32,187 bases of DNA from Lacinutrix sp. C3R15 (GCF_018860825.1 NZ_JAHKPZ010000009.1:15223-47409), one strand, 5' to 3'. Positions 9,138-16,751 are shown, counted from the stretch's first letter. Numbers and translations are program-made. The notes: a model not told the origin generated them from the letters alone.

Positions 9138-9620
9138 ATGAAAGAAATAAAAATAGAGTCTACTCTTACCGTTTTTGATGATTTTAATGAATTACCAAAA
9201 GATATTGCTTCGTTAATGGAACAAGCAATAGAAGCCAGAAAAAAAGCCTATGCACCTTATTCTAAATTTCTTGTAGGAGCAGCAATAGCATTAGAAAACG
9301 GAGAAGTTGTAACTGGTAGCAATCAAGAAAACGCATCTTATCCTTCTGGCTTATGTGCAGAACGTACAGCAATTTATTATGCAGGAGCTAAATACCCAAA
9401 TGTTAAAATGAAAACTATGGCAATAGTGGCAGGATCTATCACACAGCAAACTATGGTGCCAATACCTCCTTGTGGTGCATGCAGACAAGCAATTGCAGAA
9501 TATGAAGTAAACCAAAATGAAGATATTCAAATTTATTTTATGGGCGAAACAGGAAAAGTAGTTAAATCTAATTCTTTAGCTAATTTACTTCCATTAGGTT
9601 TTGATAAATCGGCACTTTAG
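9138..9620 (+). CDS. cdd: Cytidine deaminase
   Basis: This enzyme hydrolyses cytidine and deoxycytidine to uridine and deoxyuridine in cytoplasmic pyrimidine salvage. The 160-residue protein has the full zinc site: C-A-E-R-T-A (Cys73 ligand, Glu75 general acid/base) and P-C-G-A-C-R-Q (Cys112 and Cys115). The substrate-binding F-L-V-G-A-A and N-Q-E-N-A-S motifs precede them. It is a little longer than the about 130 residues of small tetrameric enzymes because of an N-terminal extension of some 25 residues. It stands alone between the porV terminator and a palindrome at 9623-9644. Cytidine deaminase next to porV is common in Flavobacteriaceae. Confidence 0.95.
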   Translation: MKEIKIESTLTVFDDFNELPKDIASLMEQAIEARKKAYAPYSKFLVGAAIALENGEVVTGSNQENASYPSGLCAERTAIYYAGAKYPNVKMKTMAIVAGSITQQTMVPIPPCGACRQAIAEYEVNQNEDIQIYFMGETGKVVKSNSLANLLPLGFDKSAL

Positions 9621-9622
9621 TC

Positions 9623-9644
9623 TTTTCGAAATCGATTTCGAAAA
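9623..9644. repeat. Perfect 22-base palindrome just after cdd
   Basis: The arm TTTTCGAAATC (9623-9633) is exactly complementary to 9634-9644. It starts 3 bases after the cdd stop and is followed by TTTT at 9646-9649. It may act as a cdd terminator (with the central bases opened as a loop) or be a dimeric operator upstream of pdhA. Confidence 0.6.
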
Positions 9645-9689
9645 ATTTTGCAATTTTCTCCCTTTTTTATTCCTAACTAAAGTGTTACT

Positions 9690-9816
9690 TTTGTTAGTGG
9701 AATTCATTTTGAAAAAGTATTATCATAGTAACTTTAAAATGAAACCAACAAATTCCAATTTTAAATTGGCAACATAAATTAGAGTATTATAATTTCTTTA
9801 AAGTAGCACTAACAAA
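9690..9816 (+). promoter_or_regulatory. Leader of pdhA with nested inverted repeats
   Basis: TTTGTTAGTG (9690-9699) is the exact reverse complement of CACTAACAAA (9807-9816), whose last A is the first base of the pdhA ATG. Inside, TGGAATT (9698-9704) matches AATTCCA (9751-9757), and 9755-9769 is a 7-bp hairpin (CCAATTT / AAATTGG). The outer pair would hide the start codon, while the inner ones compete with each other by overlap. This could be a folded mRNA leader or protein-binding half-sites; no known riboswitch class is recognised. Confidence 0.3.
9708..9736 (+). promoter_or_regulatory. Candidate promoter of pdhA-pdhC
   Basis: TTTG (9708-9711) is followed after 17 bases by TAACTTTA (9729-9736), one mismatch from TAnnTTTG. 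A second box with an exact match, TACTTTTG (9686-9693), lies upstream without a partner at the right distance. Either would give a leader of about 70-120 bases. Confidence 0.35.
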
Positions 9817-10814
9817 TGCAAAAAATCACGAAAGAAGTATACCTTAAATGGTATGAGGATATGTTATTCTGGCGAAAGTTTGAAGACAAACTAGCTGCAG
9901 TATATATTCAACAAAAAGTAAGAGGTTTTCTTCATCTTTATAATGGTCAAGAAGCGGTATTAGCAGGAGCTTTACATGCTATGGACCTTTCTAAAGATAA
10001 AATGATAACTGCATACAGAAATCATGTACAACCAATAGGAATGGGTGTAGACCCTAAACGTGTAATGGCAGAACTATATGGTAAAGCAACAGGAACCTCT
10101 CAAGGTCTTGGTGGTTCTATGCATATTTTTTCAAAAGAAAAAGGATTTTATGGAGGACATGGTATTGTTGGTGGTCAAATACCTTTAGGAGCAGGAATTG
10201 CTTTTGGAGATAAATACCACAATACAGGAGCTGTAACCATTTGCTGTTTTGGTGATGGAGCTGCTAGACAAGGTTCTTTACACGAAACATTTAACATGGC
10301 AATGCTATGGAAACTACCTGTAGTTTTTGTTTGTGAAAATAATGGGTATGCCATGGGAACTTCTGTAGAGCGTACAGCAAACCATACCGATGTTTGGAAA
10401 CTAGGTTTAGGATATGAAATGCCTTGCGGACCTGTAGATGGTATGAACCCAATAAAAGTAGCAGAAGCTTTTGATGAAGCATTAGAACGTGCTCGTCGTG
10501 GTGATGGACCAACATTTTTAGAGTTGAAAACATATAGATATAGAGGGCATTCTATGAGTGATGCGCAACATTATAGAACTAAAGACGAAGTAGAAGAGTA
10601 CAAAAAAATAGATCCTATTACGCAAGTAAAAGAAGTTATTTTAGAAAAAAACTATGCTACTGAAGACGATATTAAAGAAATTGCTAAGCGTGTAAAAGAT
10701 TTAGTAAGTGAATGTGAAAAATTTGCTGAAGAATCTCCTTACCCAGAAAAAAGCGTAATGTATGATGCCGTTTACGAACAAGAAGATTATCCATTTTTAC
10801 AACATAAACTATAA
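9816..10814 (+). CDS. pdhA: Pyruvate dehydrogenase E1 component, alpha subunit
   Basis: E1-alpha, with E1-beta, carries out thiamine-diphosphate-dependent decarboxylation of pyruvate and passes the acetyl group to the lipoyl arm of E2. The 332-residue protein is of normal length. The ThDP/Mg motif runs from G-D-G (146-148) to N-N (175-176), the typical spacing. The R-Y-R-G-H-S-M-S-D phosphorylation-loop equivalent lies near 240-250. The E2 gene follows after 3 bases, so the two are co-transcribed. No E1-beta or E3 gene is in the window; in Bacteroidota the beta subunit is often encoded elsewhere, so this is not a sign of breakage. The annotation could shift to a branched-chain 2-oxoacid E1, but pairing with this E2 favours PDH. 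Confidence 0.94.
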   Translation: MQKITKEVYLKWYEDMLFWRKFEDKLAAVYIQQKVRGFLHLYNGQEAVLAGALHAMDLSKDKMITAYRNHVQPIGMGVDPKRVMAELYGKATGTSQGLGGSMHIFSKEKGFYGGHGIVGGQIPLGAGIAFGDKYHNTGAVTICCFGDGAARQGSLHETFNMAMLWKLPVVFVCENNGYAMGTSVERTANHTDVWKLGLGYEMPCGPVDGMNPIKVAEAFDEALERARRGDGPTFLELKTYRYRGHSMSDAQHYRTKDEVEEYKKIDPITQVKEVILEKNYATEDDIKEIAKRVKDLVSECEKFAEESPYPEKSVMYDAVYEQEDYPFLQHKL

Positions 10815-10817
10815 GCT

Positions 10818-12416
10818 ATGGCAGAAATAATAAATATGCCTCGATTGAGCGACACTATGGAAGAAGGTACTGTTGCAACGTGGCTTAAAAAAGTTGGAGA
10901 TAAAATAGAAGAAGGTGATATTCTTGCAGAAATTGAAACAGACAAAGCTACTATGGAGTTTGAGTCTTTTCATGAAGGTGTTTTATTACATATAGGCGTA
11001 CAAGAAGGGGAAACTACTAAAGTAGATGAACTCTTAGCTATTATAGGTGAAGAAGGAGAAGATATTTCTGCATTACTTTCTGGAGCAAAAGAAGAAGCTC
11101 CTAAAGCTGAAGAAAAAGAAGATACAGATACTAGTACTGTAGCGAGTACTTCGCCAGAAATACCAGAAGGAGTAATAGTAGTTACTATGCCAAGGTTAAG
11201 TGATACTATGGAAGAAGGTACTGTTGCTACTTGGATGAAAAAAATTGGAGAGCAAGTTGAAGAAGGAGATATCCTTGCTGAAATTGAAACAGATAAAGCT
11301 ACAATGGAGTTTGAATCTTTTCAATCAGGAACTTTATTATATATAGGTCTAAACGAAGGAGATTCTGCAAAAGTAGACTCGCTTTTAGCTATTATTGGCC
11401 CAGAAGGAACAGATGTTTCTGAAATTGCTAAAAACTTTACTGTAGCAGGAGCACCTGCAAAAAAAGAACAAGCTCCTAAAGCTGTTGCGCCTAAAAAAGA
11501 AGCACCTAAAAAAGAAGTTGCTAAACCTGCTGCTAAAACAGCAAGTTCAACTTCATCTTCTAATGCAAGAGTTTTTGTGTCGCCTTTAGCTAAAAAAATG
11601 GCAGAAGAAAAAGGTATCAATTTATCACAAGTAACTGGTTCTGGTGAAAACGGAAGAATTGTAAAACGTGATATTGAAAACTTTACTCCTGCAGCTTCTT
11701 CGGCATCTGTTGGTAAATTTGTACCAACAGGACAAGAAGATTTTGATGAGGTACCAAATTCAAATATGCGTAAAGCAATTGCTAAAAACTTAGCGAAATC
11801 TAAGTTTACAGCACCTCATTATTATTTAAATGTGGAGTTTGATATGGAGAACGCTATAGCGTTTAGAAAACAATACAATTCTATACCAGACACAAAAATA
11901 TCTTATAATGATATAATTGTTAAAGCTTGTGCTTTAGCATTAAAACAACATCCACAAGTAAACTCACAATGGTTTGATGACAGAATGCAATTAAATAACC
12001 ATGTACATATTGGTGTTGCTGTAGCTGTACCAGATGGTTTGTTAGTTCCTGTTGTCAAGTTTGCCAATGAGCAAAGTTTACCACAAATTGGAGCTGCAGT
12101 AAGAGAATATGCTGGTAAAGCTAGAAATAAAAAACTAGCATTAGATGAAATGGAAGGCAGTACTTTTACTATTTCTAATTTAGGAATGTTTGGTATTGAA
12201 AGTTTTACATCTATTATTAATCAGCCTAATTCTGCAATTCTTTCTGTTGGAAACATTATTGAAAAACCAGTAGTAAAAGAAGGAAAAATAGTAGTGGGTA
12301 ATACTATGAAACTAACACTTGCTTGTGACCACAGAACAGTAGATGGTGCAACAGGAGCACAGTTTTTACAAACTCTTAAAGAGTATATTGAAAATCCTGT
12401 TACTATGTTAGTTTAA
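10818..12416 (+). CDS. pdhC: Pyruvate dehydrogenase E2 (dihydrolipoamide acetyltransferase), two lipoyl domains
   Basis: E2 transfers the acetyl group from E1 to CoA and forms the core of the complex. Two lipoyl domains, each with E-T-D-K-A-T-M-E-F, carry the lipoylated Lys at residues 43 and 160, exactly 117 residues apart. A Lys/Ala/Pro-rich linker (about 215-245) precedes the E3/E1-binding domain (F-V-S-P-L-A-K-K-M-A to N-G-R-I-V-K-R-D, about 253-290). The catalytic domain ends with D-H-R-T-V-D-G-A, the chloramphenicol-acetyltransferase-type His motif. The lipoyl domains are very similar at the DNA level (identical at 10853-10872 and 11204-11223), indicating tandem duplication or gene conversion. 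It is cotranscribed with pdhA and ends before the terminator at 12479. Confidence 0.95.
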   Translation: MAEIINMPRLSDTMEEGTVATWLKKVGDKIEEGDILAEIETDKATMEFESFHEGVLLHIGVQEGETTKVDELLAIIGEEGEDISALLSGAKEEAPKAEEKEDTDTSTVASTSPEIPEGVIVVTMPRLSDTMEEGTVATWMKKIGEQVEEGDILAEIETDKATMEFESFQSGTLLYIGLNEGDSAKVDSLLAIIGPEGTDVSEIAKNFTVAGAPAKKEQAPKAVAPKKEAPKKEVAKPAAKTASSTSSSNARVFVSPLAKKMAEEKGINLSQVTGSGENGRIVKRDIENFTPAASSASVGKFVPTGQEDFDEVPNSNMRKAIAKNLAKSKFTAPHYYLNVEFDMENAIAFRKQYNSIPDTKISYNDIIVKACALALKQHPQVNSQWFDDRMQLNNHVHIGVAVAVPDGLLVPVVKFANEQSLPQIGAAVREYAGKARNKKLALDEMEGSTFTISNLGMFGIESFTSIINQPNSAILSVGNIIEKPVVKEGKIVVGNTMKLTLACDHRTVDGATGAQFLQTLKEYIENPVTMLV

Positions 12417-12436
12417 GCATTATTGTATTTAAATCA

Positions 12437-12462
12437 TGTCATTCTGAGCGTAAGCAAAGAAT
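12437..12462. repeat. Fragment of a dispersed flavobacterial intergenic repeat
   Basis: TGTCATTCTGAGCG followed by TAAGCAAAGAAT resembles the dispersed TGTCATTCTGAGCG-AAG-CGAAGAATCT type elements I know from many Bacteroidota intergenic regions. There is only one copy here and it is degenerate. It lies between pdhC and its terminator. Confidence 0.45.
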
Positions 12463-12478
12463 ATAAATAAAACAAAAG

Positions 12479-12510
12479 CCTGATTCAATTATTTTGAATC
12501 AGGTTTTTTT
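12479..12510 (+). terminator. Intrinsic terminator after pdhA-pdhC
   Basis: CCTGATTCAA (12479-12488) pairs with TTGAATCAGG (12494-12503) around a five-base loop, followed by seven T to 12510. The next gene starts 26 bases later. Confidence 0.9.
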
Positions 12511-12535
12511 ATCTTTAAACTCTAAATCTTATTCA

Positions 12536-13486
12536 ATGAAAAAAATAGTTGTATTACTTTCTTTAATGCTAATTTATAGCTGTAAAAAAGAGGTTAAAGA
12601 AAAAATAGAAACCGTAACAATTACTAGTAATGAATTAAAAGAAACCGTAGCCTTTTTAGCTTCAGATGCTTTACAAGGAAGAGATACAGGTTCTCAAGGT
12701 ATAGAAGAAGCAGCAACGTATATTGAAAATCAGTTTAAAACATTAGGAGTTAAACCTTATTTTAAAACCTATAAAGATCCTTTTAAAGTAGATAGTTTAA
12801 ATGCCTATAATGTGGTTGGTGTTATAAAAGGAAATGACCAAGAACTGCAAAAAGAATATATAATTATTGGTGCGCATTACGACCATATTGGTATATCAAA
12901 AAAAGTAGTTGCCAATGATTCTATTGCTAATGGAGCTAATGATAATGCAGCAGGAACAAGTTCTGTTATTGCTATAGCAAAATATTTTGCTGCTAAAAAA
13001 AATAATAAACGTAGTTTACTTTTTGTATTGTTTTCAGCAGAAGAAAAAGGTTTGTTAGGTTCTATGCATTTAGCAAAAAAATTAAAAGCTCAAAATGTAA
13101 ACCTATATACTATGGTTAACCTAGAAATGATAGGAGTGCCTTTTATAGATAGAGATTACACCGCTTTTATTACAGGTTATGAAAAATCTAATATGGCAGA
13201 AAAATTGAATAACTATTTAGATGCAAATGTTATTGGGTTTTCAGAAATAGCCAAAAAGTATAACCTGTTTACACATTCAGATAATTATCCATTTTACAAA
13301 GAATTTAATTTACCTTGTCATACTATATCTTCTTGTGATTTGTCTAATTATGACTATTACCATCATGTAGATGATGAAGCAGATAAATTAGATTATAATC
13401 ATATGGCAAATCTTATTAATACCATACTACCTGGAATTGAGAAAATGAGTAATACACCTACTAAAGAAATTATTCTTAATCCGTAA
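12536..13486 (+). CDS. M28-family metallopeptidase, predicted lipoprotein
   Basis: This is a zinc-dependent aminopeptidase-type (M28) enzyme, probably anchored in the cell envelope. The start is ATG 12536, giving M-K-K-I-V-V and a lipobox L-I-Y-S-C with Cys16; the frame is open upstream to 12494, but that would begin inside the preceding terminator. The 316 residues show the co-catalytic metal set: H114-x-D in G-A-H-Y-D-H, Asp136 in N-D-N-A-A-G, Glu169/Glu170 in A-E-E-K-G, an acid at 197 in N-L-E-M-I-G (Glu where Asp is common), and His276 or His277 in Y-Y-H-H-V-D-D-E. The substrate is unknown. The gene appears monocistronic, lying between a terminator and a 67-base gap. Confidence 0.88.
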   Translation: MKKIVVLLSLMLIYSCKKEVKEKIETVTITSNELKETVAFLASDALQGRDTGSQGIEEAATYIENQFKTLGVKPYFKTYKDPFKVDSLNAYNVVGVIKGNDQELQKEYIIIGAHYDHIGISKKVVANDSIANGANDNAAGTSSVIAIAKYFAAKKNNKRSLLFVLFSAEEKGLLGSMHLAKKLKAQNVNLYTMVNLEMIGVPFIDRDYTAFITGYEKSNMAEKLNNYLDANVIGFSEIAKKYNLFTHSDNYPFYKEFNLPCHTISSCDLSNYDYYHHVDDEADKLDYNHMANLINTILPGIEKMSNTPTKEIILNP

Positions 13487-13553
13487 AAAACACCCAATAA
13501 CAACAGTAATAATTGTTGTAATATCCCCTTAATTTAAAATAATAAACAAATAC

Positions 13554-14522
13554 ATGGAAATAATACCTACCAAATCTACTACTCATACGTTTTCCTTTTT
13601 AGGAAAAGGCTCTGAATATGCCATCATTTTTTTTAAGAATTTATTATTAACTATCCTTAGTTTAGGATTGTATTATCCGTGGGCAAAAGTAGAGAAGCTA
13701 AAATATCTTTATCAGGCAACAGAATTTAAAGGCAACCGTTTTACTTTTCATGGTACTGGTAAAGAAGTTTTCAAGGGGTTTATAAAGGTATATGTGTTAT
13801 TTGTATCACTATACTTGTTTGTAATTTTTGCAACAGCTACAGAAATGGCAGGAATGGCTGCAATAGCTGTTTTAGTATTCTATGGTGCTATTATTTTAAT
13901 TATTCCATTAGCAATTCATGGATCGGCAAGATATAGGTCATCTAGATCGTCTTGGCGAGGCATACATTTTAAATACTTTGGAAGCAGAAAAGAGATGTAC
14001 CAATTATGTGTTAAAGGCTTTTTATTAACCATAATAACCTTTGGTATTTATGGACACTGGTTTCAAGTTAATTTAAAAGCGTACATAGCCAAACACTTAA
14101 AATTTGGCAATATCACTTTTAACTTTACAGGTGATGGATTAGATTTATTCTTAATTCATTTAAAAGGCGTTTTCTTATCCTACATCACTTTTGGTATTTA
14201 TTCTTTTTGGTATATGCGCGAATTGTATCAATTTAATATTCAGCATATCGAGTTATATCAAGGAGAAGAAAGAATTAAAACAACGTTTAATATTAGCGCT
14301 GGAGATGTATTTAGTTTAATATTTGTAAATGCAATTTTAATTGTATTTACATTAGGTTTAGCCGCTCCTTGGGTAGCTACAAGAACACTTGCTTTTTTTA
14401 TTAATAATTTAGCATTAGAAGGTGTGTTTAATGAAGACGACATTCAACAAGAAGCAATAGATGATTATGACGATGCAGCAGGAGATGATTATTTAGATTT
14501 CTTTGACTTAGACCTTTTATAG
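13554..14522 (+). CDS. DUF898 (YjgN-like) multi-pass membrane protein
   Basis: This is an inner-membrane protein of unknown function in the DUF898 family (E. coli YjgN). The 322 residues contain about six hydrophobic segments. The family signature, a hydrophobic stretch ending in T-x-G-I-Y-x-x-W, appears four times: L-S-L-G-L-Y-Y-P-W near 45, I-T-F-G-I-Y-G-H-W near 165, I-T-F-G-I-Y-S-F-W near 220 and F-T-L-G-L-A-A-P-W near 270. This points to an internally repeated fold. The C-terminal 25 residues are strongly acidic (D-D-Y-D-D-A-A-G-D-D-Y). The stop overlaps the start of the M48 protease gene by one base, so translation is probably coupled. DUF898 genes often sit beside M48 proteases, which suggests a shared role. 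Confidence 0.88.
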   Translation: MEIIPTKSTTHTFSFLGKGSEYAIIFFKNLLLTILSLGLYYPWAKVEKLKYLYQATEFKGNRFTFHGTGKEVFKGFIKVYVLFVSLYLFVIFATATEMAGMAAIAVLVFYGAIILIIPLAIHGSARYRSSRSSWRGIHFKYFGSRKEMYQLCVKGFLLTIITFGIYGHWFQVNLKAYIAKHLKFGNITFNFTGDGLDLFLIHLKGVFLSYITFGIYSFWYMRELYQFNIQHIELYQGEERIKTTFNISAGDVFSLIFVNAILIVFTLGLAAPWVATRTLAFFINNLALEGVFNEDDIQQEAIDDYDDAAGDDYLDFFDLDLL

Positions 14523-15616
14523 TGAGATCGTTTAATATAAAATATTTTGACGGAAAATCATCAAAACCCACAGATGCGAAACTTACTGTGTATCCTTCCT
14601 ATTGGAAAATAATTATAGACGAGAATAATTCGTTTACTAATGATATTCGTTGGGATGTTCCTAATATTAAACCTTCTAAAGTATATACTAAAAATCTAAA
14701 AAGTTTTAGTTATGGCCAATATCCTTTTCAGTATATAGAATGTAAAGATGCTTTACTAATTTCTGAAATAGAGAAACACGCTCAGCAAAAAAGATTGTAC
14801 AACAAAGTAGATTTGGCGCTACATAAATTCACACTCAAGTCTATTGCAACATTAGCCTTATTAATTGTAGGTATTAGTGTTGGTATGTATTTTTATGTCA
14901 TTCCTAATGTTGCCGAAAAATTTGCACAAACATTGCACACAAATTACGTAGGTGAGTTTGGCAATTTTGTTTTTAATGCAATTAAATCGGAATTAGATAT
15001 CAATGAAGAACGCTCTGAAATCTTACAAGAATTTGCAGGTCATTTAGAATTAAATGCAGAATTTCCGTTAGAATTATATGTGGTAGACTCTAAAGATGTG
15101 AACGCATTTGCAATGTCTGGAGGGAAAATTGTAGTGTATTCCGGATTACTAGATAAGCTAACAAACGAAAATCAATTAGCCGCATTATTAGGTCACGAAG
15201 TTTCGCATATTAATAATCGTCATGTGTTACGAAATGTAAGTAGAGATCTTTCTGGCTATATTTTTCTATCTGTAATATTCGGAGATATCAATGGTGTTAC
15301 TTCTGTTTTTGTAGAAAATGCACACCTTTTTAAAAGTATGAGTTATTCGCGGGATTTAGAACAGGAAGCAGACGAAGGCGGATTGGAATTGTTATATGAA
15401 AATAATATAAATCCGGAAGGCATGCTGGAGCTTTTTCAAATCTTAAAAGAAGAAACCAAAATAGAAGATTTTGGAGGTATAGAATATATTAGTAGTCATC
15501 CATTAGTAGACGAAAGAATTAAATACACAAAAGAACAGATAGAAGCGCAAACAAGTACTTTTGTAGATAACAAGGAATTAAAAAACCTATTTATTAAACT
15601 TCTAAACAGAAATTAA
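14522..15616 (+). CDS. Membrane-anchored M48 family zinc metallopeptidase
   Basis: This is a predicted envelope protease of the M48 (HtpX/BepA/LoiP-like) family. The 364-residue protein has an N-terminal domain of about 105 residues, one transmembrane helix at roughly 108-130, then the peptidase domain. The active site is G-H-E-V-S-H with His225, Glu226 and His229; the third ligand is Glu282 in E-Q-E-A-D-E-G-G. A conserved S-S-H-P-L-V-D-E-R motif follows near 325. The GTG start at 14522 shares its G with the TAG stop of the DUF898 gene (TAGTG). No earlier start fits, and the next ATG is far inside. The SDR gene starts directly at the base after the stop. The N-terminal domain is not recognised. 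Confidence 0.88.
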   Translation: MRSFNIKYFDGKSSKPTDAKLTVYPSYWKIIIDENNSFTNDIRWDVPNIKPSKVYTKNLKSFSYGQYPFQYIECKDALLISEIEKHAQQKRLYNKVDLALHKFTLKSIATLALLIVGISVGMYFYVIPNVAEKFAQTLHTNYVGEFGNFVFNAIKSELDINEERSEILQEFAGHLELNAEFPLELYVVDSKDVNAFAMSGGKIVVYSGLLDKLTNENQLAALLGHEVSHINNRHVLRNVSRDLSGYIFLSVIFGDINGVTSVFVENAHLFKSMSYSRDLEQEADEGGLELLYENNINPEGMLELFQILKEETKIEDFGGIEYISSHPLVDERIKYTKEQIEAQTSTFVDNKELKNLFIKLLNRN

Positions 15617-16297
15617 ATGAAAAATATTATCATTACAGGAACCAGTAGAGGAATTGGTTTTGAGCTAGTGCAACTTTTTGCAAATCAAGGACATCGTGTT
15701 TTGGCTTTATCACGTAATGCACAACCAATACATAATCTACATATTGAAAATGTAACTTCAATGTCTTTTGATTTAGGAAAAACCGAAGACTATAAAAAAG
15801 TAGAAGACTTTATTAAAACCGAATGGAAGCAAGTAGATATCTTGATTAATAATGCTGGAACTTTATTAAATAAACCATTTGCAGAAACTAGCATGCAAGA
15901 TTTTGAATACGTATATAAAACAAACGTTTTTGGCGTTGCCGAAATGACAAGAATTACCTTGCCTTTTATGCTGCAAGATAGTCATGTAGTGACTATTAGC
16001 TCTATGGGAGGCGTACAAGGAAGTATGAAGTTTCCAGGACTTGCAGCTTACAGCTCTAGTAAAGGAGCAGTAATTACATTAACAGAATTGCTAGCCGAAG
16101 AATACAAAGAAACAGGACCACAATTTAATGTATTAGCTTTAGGTGCTGTACAAACCGAAATGCTAAAAGAAGCTTTTCCAGATTATAATGTACCAACAAC
16201 AGCATTACAAATGGCAACTTATATTAAGGAATTTGCACTTACAGGAAATCAATTGTACAATGGTAAAATGTTGCAGGTTTCTAATTCTACTCCTTAA
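15617..16297 (+). CDS. Short-chain dehydrogenase/reductase (SDR family)
   Basis: This is a classical SDR oxidoreductase, likely NADP(H)- or NAD(H)-dependent, with unknown substrate. In 226 residues it shows the cofactor loop T-G-T-S-R-G-I-G (7-14), the structural N-N-A-G (78-81), the catalytic Ser at 128-129, and Y145-x-x-x-K149. It is at the short end of the family (about 250), mostly through a short C-terminal part. The ATG begins at the base after the M48 stop, making it the last gene of a three-gene operon ended by the hairpin at 16329-16358. Its chemistry does not obviously relate to a membrane protease, so the link may only be co-expression. Confidence 0.9.
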   Translation: MKNIIITGTSRGIGFELVQLFANQGHRVLALSRNAQPIHNLHIENVTSMSFDLGKTEDYKKVEDFIKTEWKQVDILINNAGTLLNKPFAETSMQDFEYVYKTNVFGVAEMTRITLPFMLQDSHVVTISSMGGVQGSMKFPGLAAYSSSKGAVITLTELLAEEYKETGPQFNVLALGAVQTEMLKEAFPDYNVPTTALQMATYIKEFALTGNQLYNGKMLQVSNSTP

Positions 16298-16328
16298 TTT
16301 TATTGACAAGTAAATAAAAAGAAATAAA

Positions 16329-16358
16329 TAAAAGGCTCTAATTGTATAGAGCCTTTTA
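16329..16358 (+). terminator. Intrinsic terminator after the DUF898-M48-SDR operon
   Basis: TAAAAGGCTCTA (16329-16340) pairs exactly with TAGAGCCTTTTA (16347-16358) around a six-base loop, giving a 12-bp stem and ending in a T-rich tail. The stretch from there to 16493 is AT-rich and holds nothing else I can identify. Confidence 0.85.
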
Positions 16359-16493
16359 TTTTAGCTAGCAGTTTTTTAGCAGTACTTAAGTTCTTTTCTT
16401 TCTATTTTAATGGTTAAGCATAATAAAATAATAGCTTTTATAATATGGATGTATTATTTTGAAGTATTAGAATTGTGATGCTAAAACTAAAAA

Positions 16494-16751
16494 CTAAGAC
16501 TCTTTATTGTATTTTTTATGTTGTATGTTTTTCTTTTCTAAAATGGCATAAAATTTTCTAGGCGAGAGTTTTAAATCTTTAGTGATGTCACGAACCTTTT
16601 TCTTTCCTTTTTTGTAAAGCTTTAAGTTTTCATTGACCTTTTTATTGAAATAATAATCTTTTAGCTTTTCAACAACCTGTAATTCCGTTAAGTTAGATTC
16701 TTGTACATAGTTATCTATTTCCGATTTAATTTTTGATAAATTAGTTTTCAT
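16494..16751 (-). CDS. Small basic protein with helix-turn-helix-like C-terminal half (hypothetical)
   Basis: This is an 85-residue, lysine-rich protein, not recognised as a named family. The N-terminal half (about 1-45) is predicted helical and charged. The C-terminal half, V-R-D-I-T-K-D-L-K-L-S-P-R-K-F-Y-A-I-L-E-K-K (about 53-74), has the spacing of a helix-turn-helix as in resolvase or transposase DNA-binding ends. DNA binding is an inference. The ATG at 16751 is preferred over a GTG two codons upstream (16757). It is divergent from the SprT-like gene across about 130 bases. The frame looks coding by amino-acid composition. Confidence 0.6.
   Translation of the reverse strand: MKTNLSKIKSEIDNYVQESNLTELQVVEKLKDYYFNKKVNENLKLYKKGKKKVRDITKDLKLSPRKFYAILEKKNIQHKKYNKES

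Noticed and set aside
9816-10814. Incomplete pyruvate dehydrogenase because E1-beta and E3 are absent
   Set aside because: In Bacteroidota these subunits are often encoded elsewhere; both genes here are full length, so it is not evidence of decay.
13499-13518. Hairpin ACAACA / TGTTGT between the M28 and DUF898 genes as a terminator
   Set aside because: The stem is only six AT-rich pairs and no T-run follows, so it is too weak to call.
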